Positions 1-9,184 are shown, counted from the stretch's first letter. The stretch is DNA of 64,000 nt from Maritalea sp051251695 (GCF_051251695.1 NZ_JBPOEU010000019.1:8614-72613); one strand, 5' to 3'. A program made the numbers and translations. Notes: generated from the sequence alone by a model not told the origin.

Positions 1-2
1 CT

Positions 3-1052
3 CATCAATATGAGGCAGTTGTGTCTGCGGTTCACGAGAACTTGCCACCTGTCCACAAGCCATTTGAAGATTTGGTGCCTGCCGACGGCCTGCGTCTCAC
101 ACCACGCCATTATGCCTATTTGAAAATCTCTGAAGGTTGCTCCAACCGCTGCACCTTCTGCATTATCCCTTCAATCCGCGGCGACTTACAATCTCGCCCG
201 ATTGCCAGCGTGCTTTACGAAGCAGAACGTTTGGTGAAAGCTGGTGTAAAAGAAATCATGGTGATTTCGCAGGACACAAGCGCCTACGGCCAAGACATCA
301 AATATGCCTCATCACGTTTTCATAAACGCGATATTGACGCACGTTTTCATGATCTTGCACGCGAACTAGGTGACATGGACGCATGGATCCGCATGCATTA
401 CGTCTATCCTTATCCACATGTCGATAAGTCCATCCACTTGATGGCTGAAGGCAAGATCTTGCCTTATCTTGATATTCCGTTCCAACATGCAGCACCCAAT
501 GTGCTTAAAGCCATGCGCCGTCCCGCCAATCAAGTCAAAACCGCTGACCGCATCAAATCGTGGCGCGAGGTCTGTCCGGACTTGGCCATCCGCTCAACAT
601 TCATTGTGGGTTTCCCCGGTGAAACTGAGGATGATTTCCAACAATTGCTGGATTGGCTCGACGAAACCCAAATCGATCGCGTTGGCGCATTTACCTATGA
701 ACCCGTAACGGGCGCACTGGCGAACGAACTTGAAGGCGCTGTACCTGACGAAGTCAAACAAGAGCGCTATGGCCGTTTGATGGAAAAAGCACAGGCGATT
801 TCAATCGACCGTTTGGGCCAAAAGGTTGGTCGCACGATTGATGTGTTAATTGATGATGTTGCACCAGAAGACAACAAAGCCCTTGGCCGTTCCCAATGGG
901 ATGCGCCAGAAATTGACGGGCAAGTCTTCATTGATGATGCGAAGAACATCAAACCCGGCGACATGGTTCAAGTCAAAATCAACGATTCTGACGAGTATGA
1001 TCTGTTTGGCACCCCAACAGATGCGCAATATCAGGCGATAAGCGATGCATAA
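3..1052 (+). CDS. rimO: Ribosomal protein S12 methylthiotransferase RimO (5' end outside window)
   Basis: Radical-SAM methylthiotransferase that adds a methylthio group to the Asp next to position 88 of ribosomal protein S12. The reading frame is open to the left edge (HQYEAVVSAVHE precedes the first possible GTG at 21), so this is a partial gene lacking the N-terminal UPF0004 domain. The radical-SAM cysteine motif CSNRCTFC is followed by IIPSIRGDL, which is typical of RimO and not of MiaB. A TRAM domain lies at the C-terminus. The stop overlaps the folP start by 8 bases, so rimO and the folate genes are probably co-transcribed. Its substrate S12 is encoded at 27195-27566 and keeps the target Asp89. 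Confidence 0.95.
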   Translation, partial: HQYEAVVSAVHENLPPVHKPFEDLVPADGLRLTPRHYAYLKISEGCSNRCTFCIIPSIRGDLQSRPIASVLYEAERLVKAGVKEIMVISQDTSAYGQDIKYASSRFHKRDIDARFHDLARELGDMDAWIRMHYVYPYPHVDKSIHLMAEGKILPYLDIPFQHAAPNVLKAMRRPANQVKTADRIKSWREVCPDLAIRSTFIVGFPGETEDDFQQLLDWLDETQIDRVGAFTYEPVTGALANELEGAVPDEVKQERYGRLMEKAQAISIDRLGQKVGRTIDVLIDDVAPEDNKALGRSQWDAPEIDGQVFIDDAKNIKPGDMVQVKINDSDEYDLFGTPTDAQYQAISDA

Positions 1053-1896
1053 GTCTTTCTCCCTGCAAATGGGCGACAAGACTTTGGAACTCGGCCCTAA
1101 ACCTTTGGTGATGGGCATATTAAATGCAACGCCGGACAGTTTTTCGGACGGCGGCGACCACAATCACGTCGCTGACGCGGTGGCGCAAGCCACGCGAATG
1201 GTCGAAGCCGGAGCTGACATCATCGATGTTGGCGGGGAAAGCACCCGCCCCGGCGCAAATGAAGTTGGCGCACAGGTTGAACTTGACCGCGTCATGCCCG
1301 TGCTCGATGCGCTGCAGGAAGCCAAAATTGGCAAGCCTGTTTCAATCGACACCTATAAAGCCGTCGTTGGCCATCAAGCGATCCAAGCCGGCGCTACCAT
1401 CATCAATGATGTATGGGGGTTTCAACGAGATCCGGAACTGGCGGACGTCGCGGCCCACTATAACACCCCTTCAATTTTGATGCATTGGGATCCAAACCGG
1501 GACACCTCAAAAGATATCGTTTCGGAAATGAAGCGATACTTTAATAAAAGCGTTCAAATCGCTGAAGATGCGGGATTAATTAAAGGTCAAATTTTGCTTG
1601 ATCCCGGGTTTGGGTTTGGCAAAAATTACGAAGAAAACTTCACCCTTCTTAATCGCATCGATGAGATCTGCGCTTTGGGATACCCAGTATTGGTTGGCTT
1701 TTCTCGCAAATCTTCACTTGGCAAACTATTAGGGGTTGAGCCTAAAGAACGGGTTGCAGCAACCGGGGCAACCACGCTACTAGCATATACCAAGGGCGCC
1801 CATATTTTCCGCGTACATGATGTGCGCGAAAACTATGACGCTTTGCAGGTAGCGCACGCTACAATCTATGGCCCTCCGCCCGCTAAGGATATCTAA
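1045..1896 (+). CDS. folP: Dihydropteroate synthase
   Basis: Condenses 6-hydroxymethyl-7,8-dihydropterin diphosphate with p-aminobenzoate to give dihydropteroate, the sulfonamide-sensitive step of folate synthesis. 283 aa, full length. The two family signatures are present: NATPDSFSDGG at residues 27-37 and DVGGESTRPG at 61-70. The pterin-binding loop GFSRKSSLG lies further on. ATG overlaps the rimO stop by 8 bp, and folB follows after 3 bp, giving the operon rimO-folP-folB-folK. Confidence 0.96.
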   Translation: MHKSFSLQMGDKTLELGPKPLVMGILNATPDSFSDGGDHNHVADAVAQATRMVEAGADIIDVGGESTRPGANEVGAQVELDRVMPVLDALQEAKIGKPVSIDTYKAVVGHQAIQAGATIINDVWGFQRDPELADVAAHYNTPSILMHWDPNRDTSKDIVSEMKRYFNKSVQIAEDAGLIKGQILLDPGFGFGKNYEENFTLLNRIDEICALGYPVLVGFSRKSSLGKLLGVEPKERVAATGATTLLAYTKGAHIFRVHDVRENYDALQVAHATIYGPPPAKDI

Positions 1897-1899
1897 CTC

Positions 1900-2289
1900 A
1901 TGTCAAAACCAGATCGCATTGAAGACAAGATCATTTTATCCGACCTCGCCTTTTACGGATATCATGGGGTTATGCAGGAAGAAAACGCACTCGGGCAGCG
2001 CTTTCGCATCGATTTGGAGTGCGGCGTGGACCTCACAAAACCGGGCGGCACCGACGAAGTCGAAGATACTATTTCTTACGACCAAATATTCAACCTCGTA
2101 AACACCCACGTCACTGAAACGCGTTTTAAGCTTATCGAGGCGTTAGGCCAGCACATCATCGATCAGCTTTTTCAAACGTTCCCAACAATTGAATGGGTCA
2201 GAATTCGCGTTCGCAAACCAGAAGCACCAATTCCTGTCGTCGTCGGCGAATTTGCCGTTGAAATGGTTCGGGACCGGGAGACAAGCTGA
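1900..2289 (+). CDS. folB: Dihydroneopterin aldolase
   Basis: Converts 7,8-dihydroneopterin to 6-hydroxymethyl-7,8-dihydropterin and glycolaldehyde, supplying the substrate for folK. 129 aa, usual length for the family. The N-terminal FYGYHGVMQEE segment and the later SYDQIF and RVRKPEAP segments are typical. It sits between folP and folK; its TGA overlaps the folK ATG by one base, which suggests translational coupling. Confidence 0.93.
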   Translation: MSKPDRIEDKIILSDLAFYGYHGVMQEENALGQRFRIDLECGVDLTKPGGTDEVEDTISYDQIFNLVNTHVTETRFKLIEALGQHIIDQLFQTFPTIEWVRIRVRKPEAPIPVVVGEFAVEMVRDRETS

Positions 2290-2729
2290 TGGGCAAAGCA
2301 TGGCTTGGTCTTGGTGCAAACATTGGTCGCCCACGCGCGCAAATGCTTGAAGCATTGCGACGCCTAGATGCGCACCCCGATATCCACATCACCCGCAAAT
2401 CTGGCATCATTGAAACCGACCCATGGGGCAAAACGGATCAAGACCCGTTCCTTAATATGGCAATTGAAGTCGAGACCGCGCTGGGTCCAATAGATTTGCT
2501 CGACGCCTGTTTGATGATCGAAGAAGCAATGGGCCGCAAACGGACAGAAAAATGGGGCCCCCGCCTCATCGACATCGACGTTGTGGCATTCGGCCAGATG
2601 AAGCTCATCACCGACCGCCTAACCGTGCCTCATCCCCACGCCCACGAACGCAGTTTTGTACTCGATCCACTTGAGGAAATAGCGCCGTCGGTTGCTAAGT
2701 GGATTAAAGCGCAAGCTGTGAAGGGCTAA
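2289..2729 (+). CDS. folK: 2-amino-4-hydroxy-6-hydroxymethyldihydropteridine diphosphokinase
   Basis: HPPK transfers pyrophosphate from ATP to 6-hydroxymethyl-7,8-dihydropterin, the step between folB and folP products. 146 aa. It begins with the family hallmark LGANIG. The signature around residues 87-107 (GRKRTEKWGPRLIDIDVV) has the conserved Arg, Trp-Gly-Pro-Arg and the two metal-binding Asp of LIDIDV. Last gene of the operon; no obvious intrinsic terminator was seen downstream. Confidence 0.95.
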   Translation: MGKAWLGLGANIGRPRAQMLEALRRLDAHPDIHITRKSGIIETDPWGKTDQDPFLNMAIEVETALGPIDLLDACLMIEEAMGRKRTEKWGPRLIDIDVVAFGQMKLITDRLTVPHPHAHERSFVLDPLEEIAPSVAKWIKAQAVKG

Positions 2730-2972
2730 GTCGGAGTGCGGCTTGGTTGAAATGGTTCTAGTCTGGTTAGAGCCCGTTTTTGACATTCGATCCACTTGCC
2801 ATGCACTTCCTCAAGAACAGCTTAGTCAGCCAAATCGTTTGGTGTTGGAATATGAACTATTATGAGCGCGAGATTGCGGTTGGAAATTTCAATTTTGCTA
2901 ACGACTCCCAGCCCTAATGCAGAGCTCCGCAATCAAGCCAGTCCTAGCCGGGGGGGCTGTTGGAGAGTGACG
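2730..2972. other. Intergenic region between the convergent folK and zinc-ribbon genes
   Basis: A gap of about 240 bases between two convergent genes. I see no tRNA, no convincing ORF and no strong hairpin followed by a T-tract. A run of seven G at 2950-2956 is the only compositional oddity. Confidence 0.5.
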
Positions 2973-3824
2973 TCAATTTTGCATGGTTGTCGCAGTCTTC
3001 TGTGTCTGCATCGGGCGCCACGCTAGATAGATGGTCTCCCCACAGCCCTCGCAATCAAAGTGGATTTTTTGATCCGTTCGCAACTTCTCTACTTTTTTCT
3101 TGGGTAAGTCGCGTTTTGTGTCACATGCTCGGCAAGCAATTTCGAGAACTCTTTGCCCGAATGTCAGGTCAGATTTAAAAAAGACATAGCTTTCATCACA
3201 GTCTGGATTGATGCAGGTCACGATTTGCCCATCATTAAGAAGTTCGAAGCGCCGCTTGTTCTTTGAACCACAACAGCACTCAAATGAAATCTCTTCACCT
3301 ATTCCTGTAGATATTAATGTTCCCTCGCCAATGCGTTTAATTTCCGCAAGTGCTTCGGAAACCTTCTTCTTGGTTGCTTCTTTGTCTCCGTACTGGGGTA
3401 CAGTATCTGACTTGTTCGCAGGCAACCTGATATGTAGTGCCAGCTTTGCCAAGGCGTTCCAGAGGCTGCCGAGTTTCTTTGGATCGAAGCCGACGTGGGT
3501 GCCAATCGGCAAATACTCCATAGCCTGATACTCTTCCTGAGTCGGCTCTTGTGCCCCTTTTGGAGTAGGATCTTTGGAAATCGAAACTGTATACGTCTCT
3601 GCTGCCTTAGAATCCACCTCCTGAATTAACACTCTAACAATATCGCGTGGTTGCCATCTTTTTAGGTCGTCGTGAGAGATGTAATCATGTGCCAAACGAA
3701 GGCGTTCGTAACAGATTAACTCAATTGCCAAACGGCACTCTAGCGCTGCGTAAGTGATGCTCGAATCAGTATCTTCATTCAAAAGTTTTTCAATTTGGTC
3801 GACGACAAGCTCAAGGTTCAGCAT
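2973..3824 (-). CDS. Orphan protein with two C-terminal zinc-ribbon-like cysteine clusters
   Basis: Function not recognised. 283 aa, soluble, no signal peptide. Residues 1-70 are helical and rich in charged and Leu residues (ALECRLAIELICYERLRLAH), a pattern seen in HEPN-like helical bundles, though this resemblance is only by eye. The C-terminal third has two cysteine clusters: CCCG followed about 25 residues later by CINPDC, then CRAC followed about 25 residues later by CEGC. Each could bind one zinc ion, and such modules usually contact nucleic acid or protein. The gene stands alone, with gaps of about 240 and 190 bp on either side and convergent to folK, so neighbours give no hint. It may be an accessory or defence gene; that is inference. 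Confidence 0.7.
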   Translation of the reverse strand: MLNLELVVDQIEKLLNEDTDSSITYAALECRLAIELICYERLRLAHDYISHDDLKRWQPRDIVRVLIQEVDSKAAETYTVSISKDPTPKGAQEPTQEEYQAMEYLPIGTHVGFDPKKLGSLWNALAKLALHIRLPANKSDTVPQYGDKEATKKKVSEALAEIKRIGEGTLISTGIGEEISFECCCGSKNKRRFELLNDGQIVTCINPDCDESYVFFKSDLTFGQRVLEIACRACDTKRDLPKKKVEKLRTDQKIHFDCEGCGETIYLAWRPMQTQKTATTMQN

Positions 3825-4014
3825 CTTCTTCCTTAATTTTGGAGAATATTCACATAAGTCTCACAAAAGTGGAAGCAGCTCAATCGGTTCTCTGCGGATC
3901 AGATGGTCGTTCAGAATTTGCAAAGACCGCTCAATTCGGCAATTGTACGATTAACGAGTTTAGTCGCTTCGTCCGCAAAGTCGCCGCTGGCTCACTCATA
4001 AACCGAAAACTAAA

Positions 4015-4794
4015 CTAAGATGCGCTCAACAACTCAAGCACAGTGTTCGCAGCGTCAAAATCTTGTCTTTTAAACGCCCGCATGCGGATGGCTTCGCCGT
4101 CTTCGCCCCACTGCTTGGCCTGATAGTCTTCGTCAACATATGCGGTGGTTAGAACCTGCTCTGGTGTAAACAAGCCCTCAGTCATGCCGATAGCAAGAAT
4201 AGCTGATCCGGTAATTGAGGTAACCGACATTGTGCAAAACGCCTTGAACTTGTCGTAGCTGGCGATAATTTCCGCCGTACGTGCTTGGACTTCTGGCGGC
4301 TGGTCCTGATGCATAACCCCGATGATGACATTGAACGAAACATCGTATCGTTTCGCGAAAACGTCCATTGCATCGCCCCAATGCTTTGATTGCAGCGCAA
4401 CCAAATCCGCTGGGGTGTCCGCGCGATAAGCCAGCAAATCGTTTCCCGCAAATTTGACAATTTCCGCTTTAACGTCCTCAAGCGCCTCATCACCCTTTTC
4501 AACAATCGTGTTGACCAACCGGGTTAGCGGCATGGTTGCGGGGTCGATTTCTTTTTCTTGGGCTTCCCATTCGACAACAATCAATTTTGCCAGTTCTTCG
4601 TTCGGCACACTCACAGCGACTTTACCCGGTGTTTTGATCGGGCGACCATCTAACAAAATTGCATACGCACCATCAAGTTCACCAACGCTAACCTGTTTGT
4701 AAAACCGTTTTGGCAATTGCTGCTTTTGATGTTTTTGCGCGCGGCCATAGCCATCTTCAACATGGGCTTGTGCATCTTCTAATATTTCACGCAT
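4015..4794 (-). CDS. ATP12-family F1-ATPase assembly chaperone
   Basis: Alphaproteobacterial homologue of mitochondrial Atp12p, a chaperone that binds the F1 alpha subunit during ATP synthase assembly. 259 aa, cytoplasmic. Recognised from the N-terminal RFYKQVSV segment, the domestic motif LLDGRPIKTPGK, and the central EWEAQ and MPLTRLVNT segments, which are characteristic of the family. Its start overlaps the end of the HAD hydrolase gene by 8 bp and it is the last gene of the operon rarA-crcB-rluC-DUF1801-HAD-ATP12. The family is confined mainly to alphaproteobacteria and mitochondria, which supports the taxonomic guess. Confidence 0.9.
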   Translation of the reverse strand: MREILEDAQAHVEDGYGRAQKHQKQQLPKRFYKQVSVGELDGAYAILLDGRPIKTPGKVAVSVPNEELAKLIVVEWEAQEKEIDPATMPLTRLVNTIVEKGDEALEDVKAEIVKFAGNDLLAYRADTPADLVALQSKHWGDAMDVFAKRYDVSFNVIIGVMHQDQPPEVQARTAEIIASYDKFKAFCTMSVTSITGSAILAIGMTEGLFTPEQVLTTAYVDEDYQAKQWGEDGEAIRMRAFKRQDFDAANTVLELLSAS

Positions 4795-5461
4795 TGCTTT
4801 GTCCTGTTAGTTTGTCGATTGCATCAATGAGTTGGCTATAGTGATCAATCACCATGTCCGCGCCGTTTTTGCGCAATGTTGCATGGTCATGATAACCCCA
4901 ATTCACACCAAGCGCGCGTACGCCAGCAGCTTTTGCCATCGCCATATCATATGACGTATCACCAATCATGACGGTTTTGCTGGCATCGGCGCCTGTTTCA
5001 GACATCGCCGTATTCACCATGCCAGGATGAGGTTTTGACGGGTTATTGTCCGGCGTCTGCAACGTTTGGAAATGATGGCCGAAATCATAATCTCGGAATA
5101 AACGATGTACGCCGCGCAAGTGTTTTCCGGTCGCTATACCTAACAATGTTTGATCTTGTTGCCCTAGCTTTTCAATCGTTTCAAACGCACCATCATAAAT
5201 GCGCTCATTGATCGATCCCGCTTCAACTTTCTTGTTGAATTCATCTCGATATTCTTGGGCCAGTCGCCGCCCTAACGCGTCATCTTCAGTTTTGAGCAAT
5301 TGCTGCATGATGATCTCAAGGTTCAAACCAATGCCAGAGCGAATATCTTCACCAGCTGGAATTTCAAAACCATTTTTGCGGAAAACTTCTTGTGCTGTTT
5401 CCACGACATGGGCAGCACTATCCACAATAGTCCCATCAACATCAAAAATCACCAACCGCAT
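4787..5461 (-). CDS. HAD-superfamily hydrolase, phosphoglycolate phosphatase-like
   Basis: 224-aa haloacid dehalogenase-type phosphatase. Motif I is DVDGT at residues 7-11 with nucleophile Asp7 and acid/base Asp9. Motif II is IATGK (Thr), motif III the Lys of KPHPGM, and motif IV MIGDTSYDM with the metal-binding Asp pair. The alpha-helical cap between motifs I and II is that of the Gph/beta-phosphoglucomutase subfamily. The true substrate cannot be read from the sequence. In alphaproteobacteria such a gene commonly sits between a pseudouridine synthase gene and an ATP12 gene, as here. Overlaps both neighbours (1 bp with DUF1801, 8 bp with ATP12). Confidence 0.88.
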   Translation of the reverse strand: MRLVIFDVDGTIVDSAAHVVETAQEVFRKNGFEIPAGEDIRSGIGLNLEIIMQQLLKTEDDALGRRLAQEYRDEFNKKVEAGSINERIYDGAFETIEKLGQQDQTLLGIATGKHLRGVHRLFRDYDFGHHFQTLQTPDNNPSKPHPGMVNTAMSETGADASKTVMIGDTSYDMAMAKAAGVRALGVNWGYHDHATLRKNGADMVIDHYSQLIDAIDKLTGQSNA

Positions 5462-5838
5462 TACTTATCTGCCTTTGCCCGCAACCCTTCGTCGCGCAAT
5501 GTCTTGTCATACTCAATCGCGGCAAGGATCACTTCGCGCACACCTTCACGCGCGATATCCGGCATTGACCTAAACTTGATATGTCGCAAATCTTTTCCCG
5601 TGCCCTCAAGCAAACCTTGAGGGTTGGGAAGGTGCGCTCCATAGAAGAACTGCAAATTGACGTAGTTGGGTTGCCCGCAAACGGTAACAATTGTTGAATT
5701 CGCCACGAAACCGGGAAAATTCCATCTTTTCATCCGATGCAGTGATGGGTCAACCTCAGCCACAAGGTCATAAACAGCATGCGCGATTGGCGCGACATGA
5801 TCATCTAATCTATCGAAATGGCTGAGATCAGGCATCAA
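5461..5838 (-). CDS. DUF1801 domain protein
   Basis: 125-aa small cytoplasmic protein of the DUF1801 / YdhG-like fold, related to the bacterial frataxin-like ligand-binding fold. The typical segments are KRWNFPGF near residue 40, CGQPNYVNLQFFYGA in the middle and GTGKDLRHIKF toward the end. No enzymatic activity is established for the family. It lies 1 bp from the rluC stop and overlaps the HAD gene by 1 bp, so it is an operon member. Confidence 0.82.
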   Translation of the reverse strand: MMPDLSHFDRLDDHVAPIAHAVYDLVAEVDPSLHRMKRWNFPGFVANSTIVTVCGQPNYVNLQFFYGAHLPNPQGLLEGTGKDLRHIKFRSMPDIAREGVREVILAAIEYDKTLRDEGLRAKADK

Positions 5839-5839
5839 A

Positions 5840-6841
5840 TCAGTCCTTGTCTAATTCTTCTTCATCTTTGGGATCATAATACTTCGTGTTGAAACCAAAC
5901 ATATCAAACGTCTTTTGCATATGCGGCGGCAACGGCGCGGTGATGTCCAACTGCTTGCCGTTGGGCAAAGGCAATGCAAGCCGACGAGCATGTAAGTGCA
6001 AGCCACGACCTAGATCGTCCGGCTTTTCCCAGTTTTCAATGTTGAAATAGCGCGGATCGTTGATGATCGGCGTTCCCAACTCAGCCATATGAACGCGCAA
6101 TTGGTGCGTACGACCTGTAACTGGTTTCAAGGTGACCCAAGCAAACTTGCCGCCCGCATCTTCTGTAACTGAATAATGCGTTACAGAATGCTGAGCACCA
6201 TCGACGCCCTGATCAACCACACGCATCTGTTCGTCGCCCTCTGGCGTTTGCTGACGCGCAACAAAGCAGGACAGTTTGCCCTGTTTAGGGTGCGGCACAT
6301 AGGCGGTAACCGCCCAATAGATTTTGCGCGCGGAACGAGAACGGAAAACACCGCCGAAATGAGAAGCGGCAGAACGCGTTTTAGCAATCAGCAAACAGCC
6401 CGACGTATCCCGGTCCAAACGGTGAACCAGACGTGGTTTTTCACCCTTTTTGTTCGGAATACTTTCGAGCAATTTGTCGACATGCATTTTGGTGTTGGTG
6501 CCGCCCTGAACCGCAAGGCCATGGGGCTTGTTGATCACCAATATGCTCTCATCCTCATAAAGGGTAAGATCGGCCAACAATTGCACGTCTTTCTCAATGA
6601 TGCGAATTTTCGGTTCGCGCGGCACAGCTGGCGCGTCGCCAATCGGTGGCACACGAATAATCTGCCCAGCAGACAAACGCGTGTTTGCCTTTACGCGCCC
6701 TTTATTGACGCGAACTTCGCCCTTGCGAATAATCCGCTGAAGGCGTGAAAATGGTAGATCCGGAAAGTGAACTGAAAACCAACGATCAAGCCGCATGTTT
6801 TCTTCTTCAGCTGAAACCGTTCGCTGCTGTACGCCGCTCAT
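5840..6841 (-). CDS. rluC: RluC/RluD-type 23S rRNA pseudouridine synthase
   Basis: Isomerises specific uridines in 23S rRNA to pseudouridine. 333 aa. An S4 RNA-binding domain lies near residues 18-65 (RLDRWFSVHFPDLP onward) and the RluA-type catalytic domain follows, with the signature HRLDRDTSG at 140-148 and catalytic Asp143. The target site (955/2504/2580 for RluC, or those of RluD) cannot be fixed by eye, so the symbol is tentative. The start overlaps the crcB stop by 4 bp. Confidence 0.88.
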   Translation of the reverse strand: MSGVQQRTVSAEEENMRLDRWFSVHFPDLPFSRLQRIIRKGEVRVNKGRVKANTRLSAGQIIRVPPIGDAPAVPREPKIRIIEKDVQLLADLTLYEDESILVINKPHGLAVQGGTNTKMHVDKLLESIPNKKGEKPRLVHRLDRDTSGCLLIAKTRSAASHFGGVFRSRSARKIYWAVTAYVPHPKQGKLSCFVARQQTPEGDEQMRVVDQGVDGAQHSVTHYSVTEDAGGKFAWVTLKPVTGRTHQLRVHMAELGTPIINDPRYFNIENWEKPDDLGRGLHLHARRLALPLPNGKQLDITAPLPPHMQKTFDMFGFNTKYYDPKDEEELDKD

Positions 6842-7215
6842 ATTAGTCCTCTCATAAGCGCTAAAGCGCTAAACAATGCTACAATGGAAAGCACGACGGA
6901 TAGACCGACATAACCCGCAGCGCCCCCCATCTGTCCACGCTCGTAAAGCGCGTATGCATCCAATGAAAATGCAGAAAATGTGGTAAACCCACCACAAAAG
7001 CCTGTTGCCAATAACAGCCGAGCCGAATGGGACCATTCAGGCGTGGTCTTTGCAAAATAGCCGACCACAACGCCGATAAGGAAGGAGCCCAAAACATTCA
7101 CAATCATCGTCGCGTATGGAAAGCCAGCAAAACCGAAGCGCATGACCAACTGGCCAACACCGTGCCGCCCCATAGCACCTAACGCGCCGCCCAAACCGAC
7201 AAGCAAGTAAGACAT
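6838..7215 (-). CDS. crcB: Fluoride channel CrcB/Fluc
   Basis: Small dual-topology membrane protein that exports fluoride. 125 aa with four hydrophobic segments. It has the family signatures GGALGAMGRHGV at the N-terminus and GFCGGFTTFSAFS in the third helix, which contains the Phe and Thr residues lining the fluoride path. One copy, so a homodimer is expected. There is no fluoride riboswitch in the 29 bp separating it from rarA; it is simply part of the operon and overlaps rluC by 4 bp. Confidence 0.93.
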   Translation of the reverse strand: MSYLLVGLGGALGAMGRHGVGQLVMRFGFAGFPYATMIVNVLGSFLIGVVVGYFAKTTPEWSHSARLLLATGFCGGFTTFSAFSLDAYALYERGQMGGAAGYVGLSVVLSIVALFSALALMRGLI

Positions 7216-7244
7216 GAATTTGTCTTTCGTCTGTTATCTTTAAT

Positions 7245-8564
7245 CTAGCTTTTGCCCGTAGATTTGCTCAAACGCAAGCGTTTGAAATAATCCATGCGCT
7301 TTTGCACGTCTCGTTCAAACCCGCGTTCTACAGGATGATAGAATTCTTGTCGCCCTAAATCGTCAGGGAAATAGTCCTGCCCAGAAAAGCCCTCTGGCGT
7401 ATCATGGTCATAGATATAGCCATCCCCATAACCTGAATTTTCCATCAGCTTCGTCGGTGCATTCAAAATGTTCTTCGGTGGCATGGGCGAGCCAGATTGC
7501 TTGGCAAACGAAGTCGCCTGTTTATAGGCCGTATAAACCGCATTCGATTTTGGCGCCGTGGCTAAATAAACAGCAGCTTGTGCCAAAGCCAACTCGCCTT
7601 CTGGCGATCCCAACATTTGATAGGCGTCGCGCGCCGCAATACATTGGGGTAAAGCTAAAGGGTCTGCCATACCAATATCTTCCACCGCCATCCGAATTAG
7701 ACGTCGAGCGAGAAACATTGGATCTTCACCGGACACCAACATGCGCGTGAGATAATACAGCGCGGCGTCTGGGTCGGAGCCACGAATGGTTTTATGTAGG
7801 GCTGAGATCAGGTTGTAATGGCCGTCTTGCCCCTTGTCGTAAACCGGTGCCCGGCGTTGAACAATCCGCTCAAGATCTTCACGACCCAACTCATCACCAG
7901 GCTGAGTTGCAGCAAAAAGTTCTTCCACCAAACCTAAAAGCGCGCGACCATCACCGTCTGCCATCTCCGCAAGGGCAAGACGCGCATCGGCGGTCAGTGG
8001 CACCTTACGGTCCTGATGTTCTTCCGCACGCACCAACAGCTGCTCAGCCGCCTCGCTGTCATGTGCGTTGAAGATCAACACCTGCGCCCTTGAGAGCAAA
8101 GCAGAGTTCAATTCAAAGGATGGGTTTTCAGTGGTTGCTCCAATCAAAACGAGCGTACCGTCTTCCATTACCGGCAAAAAGCTATCTTGCTGCGCGCGGT
8201 TAAACCGATGGATTTCATCCACAAACAGCAATGTACGTTTCCCAGAACGCTTCAAATCCCGCGCTTGCTCAAAAACCTTTTTTAATTCCGCAACGCCAGA
8301 AAAAATCGCTGATATTTGATGGAAATGATAGTCCACATTCTGCGCCAACAAACGCGCGACTGTGGTTTTCCCTGAACCCGGTGGACCCCAGAACACCAAA
8401 GACCCCAGCCGACCAGATTTGATCATGCGGGTGAGCGTGCCCTCCTCCCCAACAAGATGATCCTGTCCCACAACCTGATCCAACGATTGCGGCCGCAAGA
8501 GATCAGCCAAGGGTCGATCTTGGTTGGGTTCATTGCTGAGTTCTTTGACAAAGAGGTCGGTCAT
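7245..8564 (-). CDS. rarA: Replication-associated recombination protein A (RarA/MgsA AAA+ ATPase)
   Basis: AAA+ ATPase related to clamp loaders and RuvB that acts at stalled replication forks; homologue of yeast Mgs1 and human WRNIP1. 439 aa. Walker A GPPGSGKTT at residues 60-68 and Walker B LLFVDEIHRF around 112-121. A sensor segment GATTENPSFE and the C-terminal tetramerisation domain (SGEDPMFLARRLIRMA onward) are also visible. First gene of the minus-strand operon continuing to crcB and rluC. Confidence 0.95.
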   Translation of the reverse strand: MTDLFVKELSNEPNQDRPLADLLRPQSLDQVVGQDHLVGEEGTLTRMIKSGRLGSLVFWGPPGSGKTTVARLLAQNVDYHFHQISAIFSGVAELKKVFEQARDLKRSGKRTLLFVDEIHRFNRAQQDSFLPVMEDGTLVLIGATTENPSFELNSALLSRAQVLIFNAHDSEAAEQLLVRAEEHQDRKVPLTADARLALAEMADGDGRALLGLVEELFAATQPGDELGREDLERIVQRRAPVYDKGQDGHYNLISALHKTIRGSDPDAALYYLTRMLVSGEDPMFLARRLIRMAVEDIGMADPLALPQCIAARDAYQMLGSPEGELALAQAAVYLATAPKSNAVYTAYKQATSFAKQSGSPMPPKNILNAPTKLMENSGYGDGYIYDHDTPEGFSGQDYFPDDLGRQEFYHPVERGFERDVQKRMDYFKRLRLSKSTGKS

Positions 8565-8669
8565 AACATCTGCTTACATATCTGTGGATCACCAGAATAA
8601 CACGCACCATGGAATGCAGCCAACCACTTCAACACGCAGCACTAGTGTTTCTCATTCGACAGCACCCGA

Positions 8670-9184
8670 TCAATTGCGACTCGTCAGCCCACTGCTTACC
8701 AATTCAAACTTCACTGCATCTAGTTCGGATTGGTTTTGCACTATGTAGGTTCTACCGTAGTGCCTATCTAGTTCATCGATGATGGTTGGTCTAACGTTGT
8801 TGTAAAAGTTGAAAATAATCTTGAACATCCTAAATGCAATCAAAATTTCAGGGCAATTGTCAGGCAGTTCAGGCCGCCCACTAAACAGATATTTCCAATT
8901 GCGTTTTGCACAGCGCCATAAGGAAACGCTGGGAACAACATCCAAAAATATAACACATCAGCAGCATCACGTACAGGTTTGGAGACACCTTCAATGATCC
9001 AAATTTTTTGCGAGATCAGAGCCTCTTCTTCGATAACCCTTTCCGCTGTGGGCGTTTTTTGCCAACCAGGTTGCCAAACGATACTATCGAGGCCGAAAAC
9101 AGGCAACCCAAGCGCCAAACCGAGTTCTGCTGCAAATGTCGTTTTTCCCGACCCAGCATTGCCTGTGATATGGATTCGATTCAT
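8670..9184 (-). pseudogene. FlaR-like (DNA topology modulation) P-loop nucleotide-binding protein, frameshifted
   Basis: Start ATG at 9184 gives a protein opening with the Walker A motif GNAGSGKTT. The segment LGLALGLPVFGLDSIVWQPGW is typical of the FlaR-like adenylate-kinase-related family. After DAADVLYF the frame changes: the next frame continues LDVVPSVSLWRCAKRNW, then SGRPELPDNCPEIL, the expected C-terminal half, ending at 8670. The break falls in a T5 run (A5 at 8945-8949 on the plus strand), where six T would restore the frame. Either a sequencing error or a real inactivating frameshift. The cellular role of the family is poorly defined. A longer in-frame start at 9235 is less likely. 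Confidence 0.75.

Noticed and set aside
6176..6748. 190-aa plus-strand ORF opposite rluC
   Set aside because: Antisense to a clear pseudouridine synthase; composition is that of a shadow frame.
7216..7244. Fluoride riboswitch upstream of crcB
   Set aside because: The gap to rarA is only 29 bp and has no riboswitch structure.
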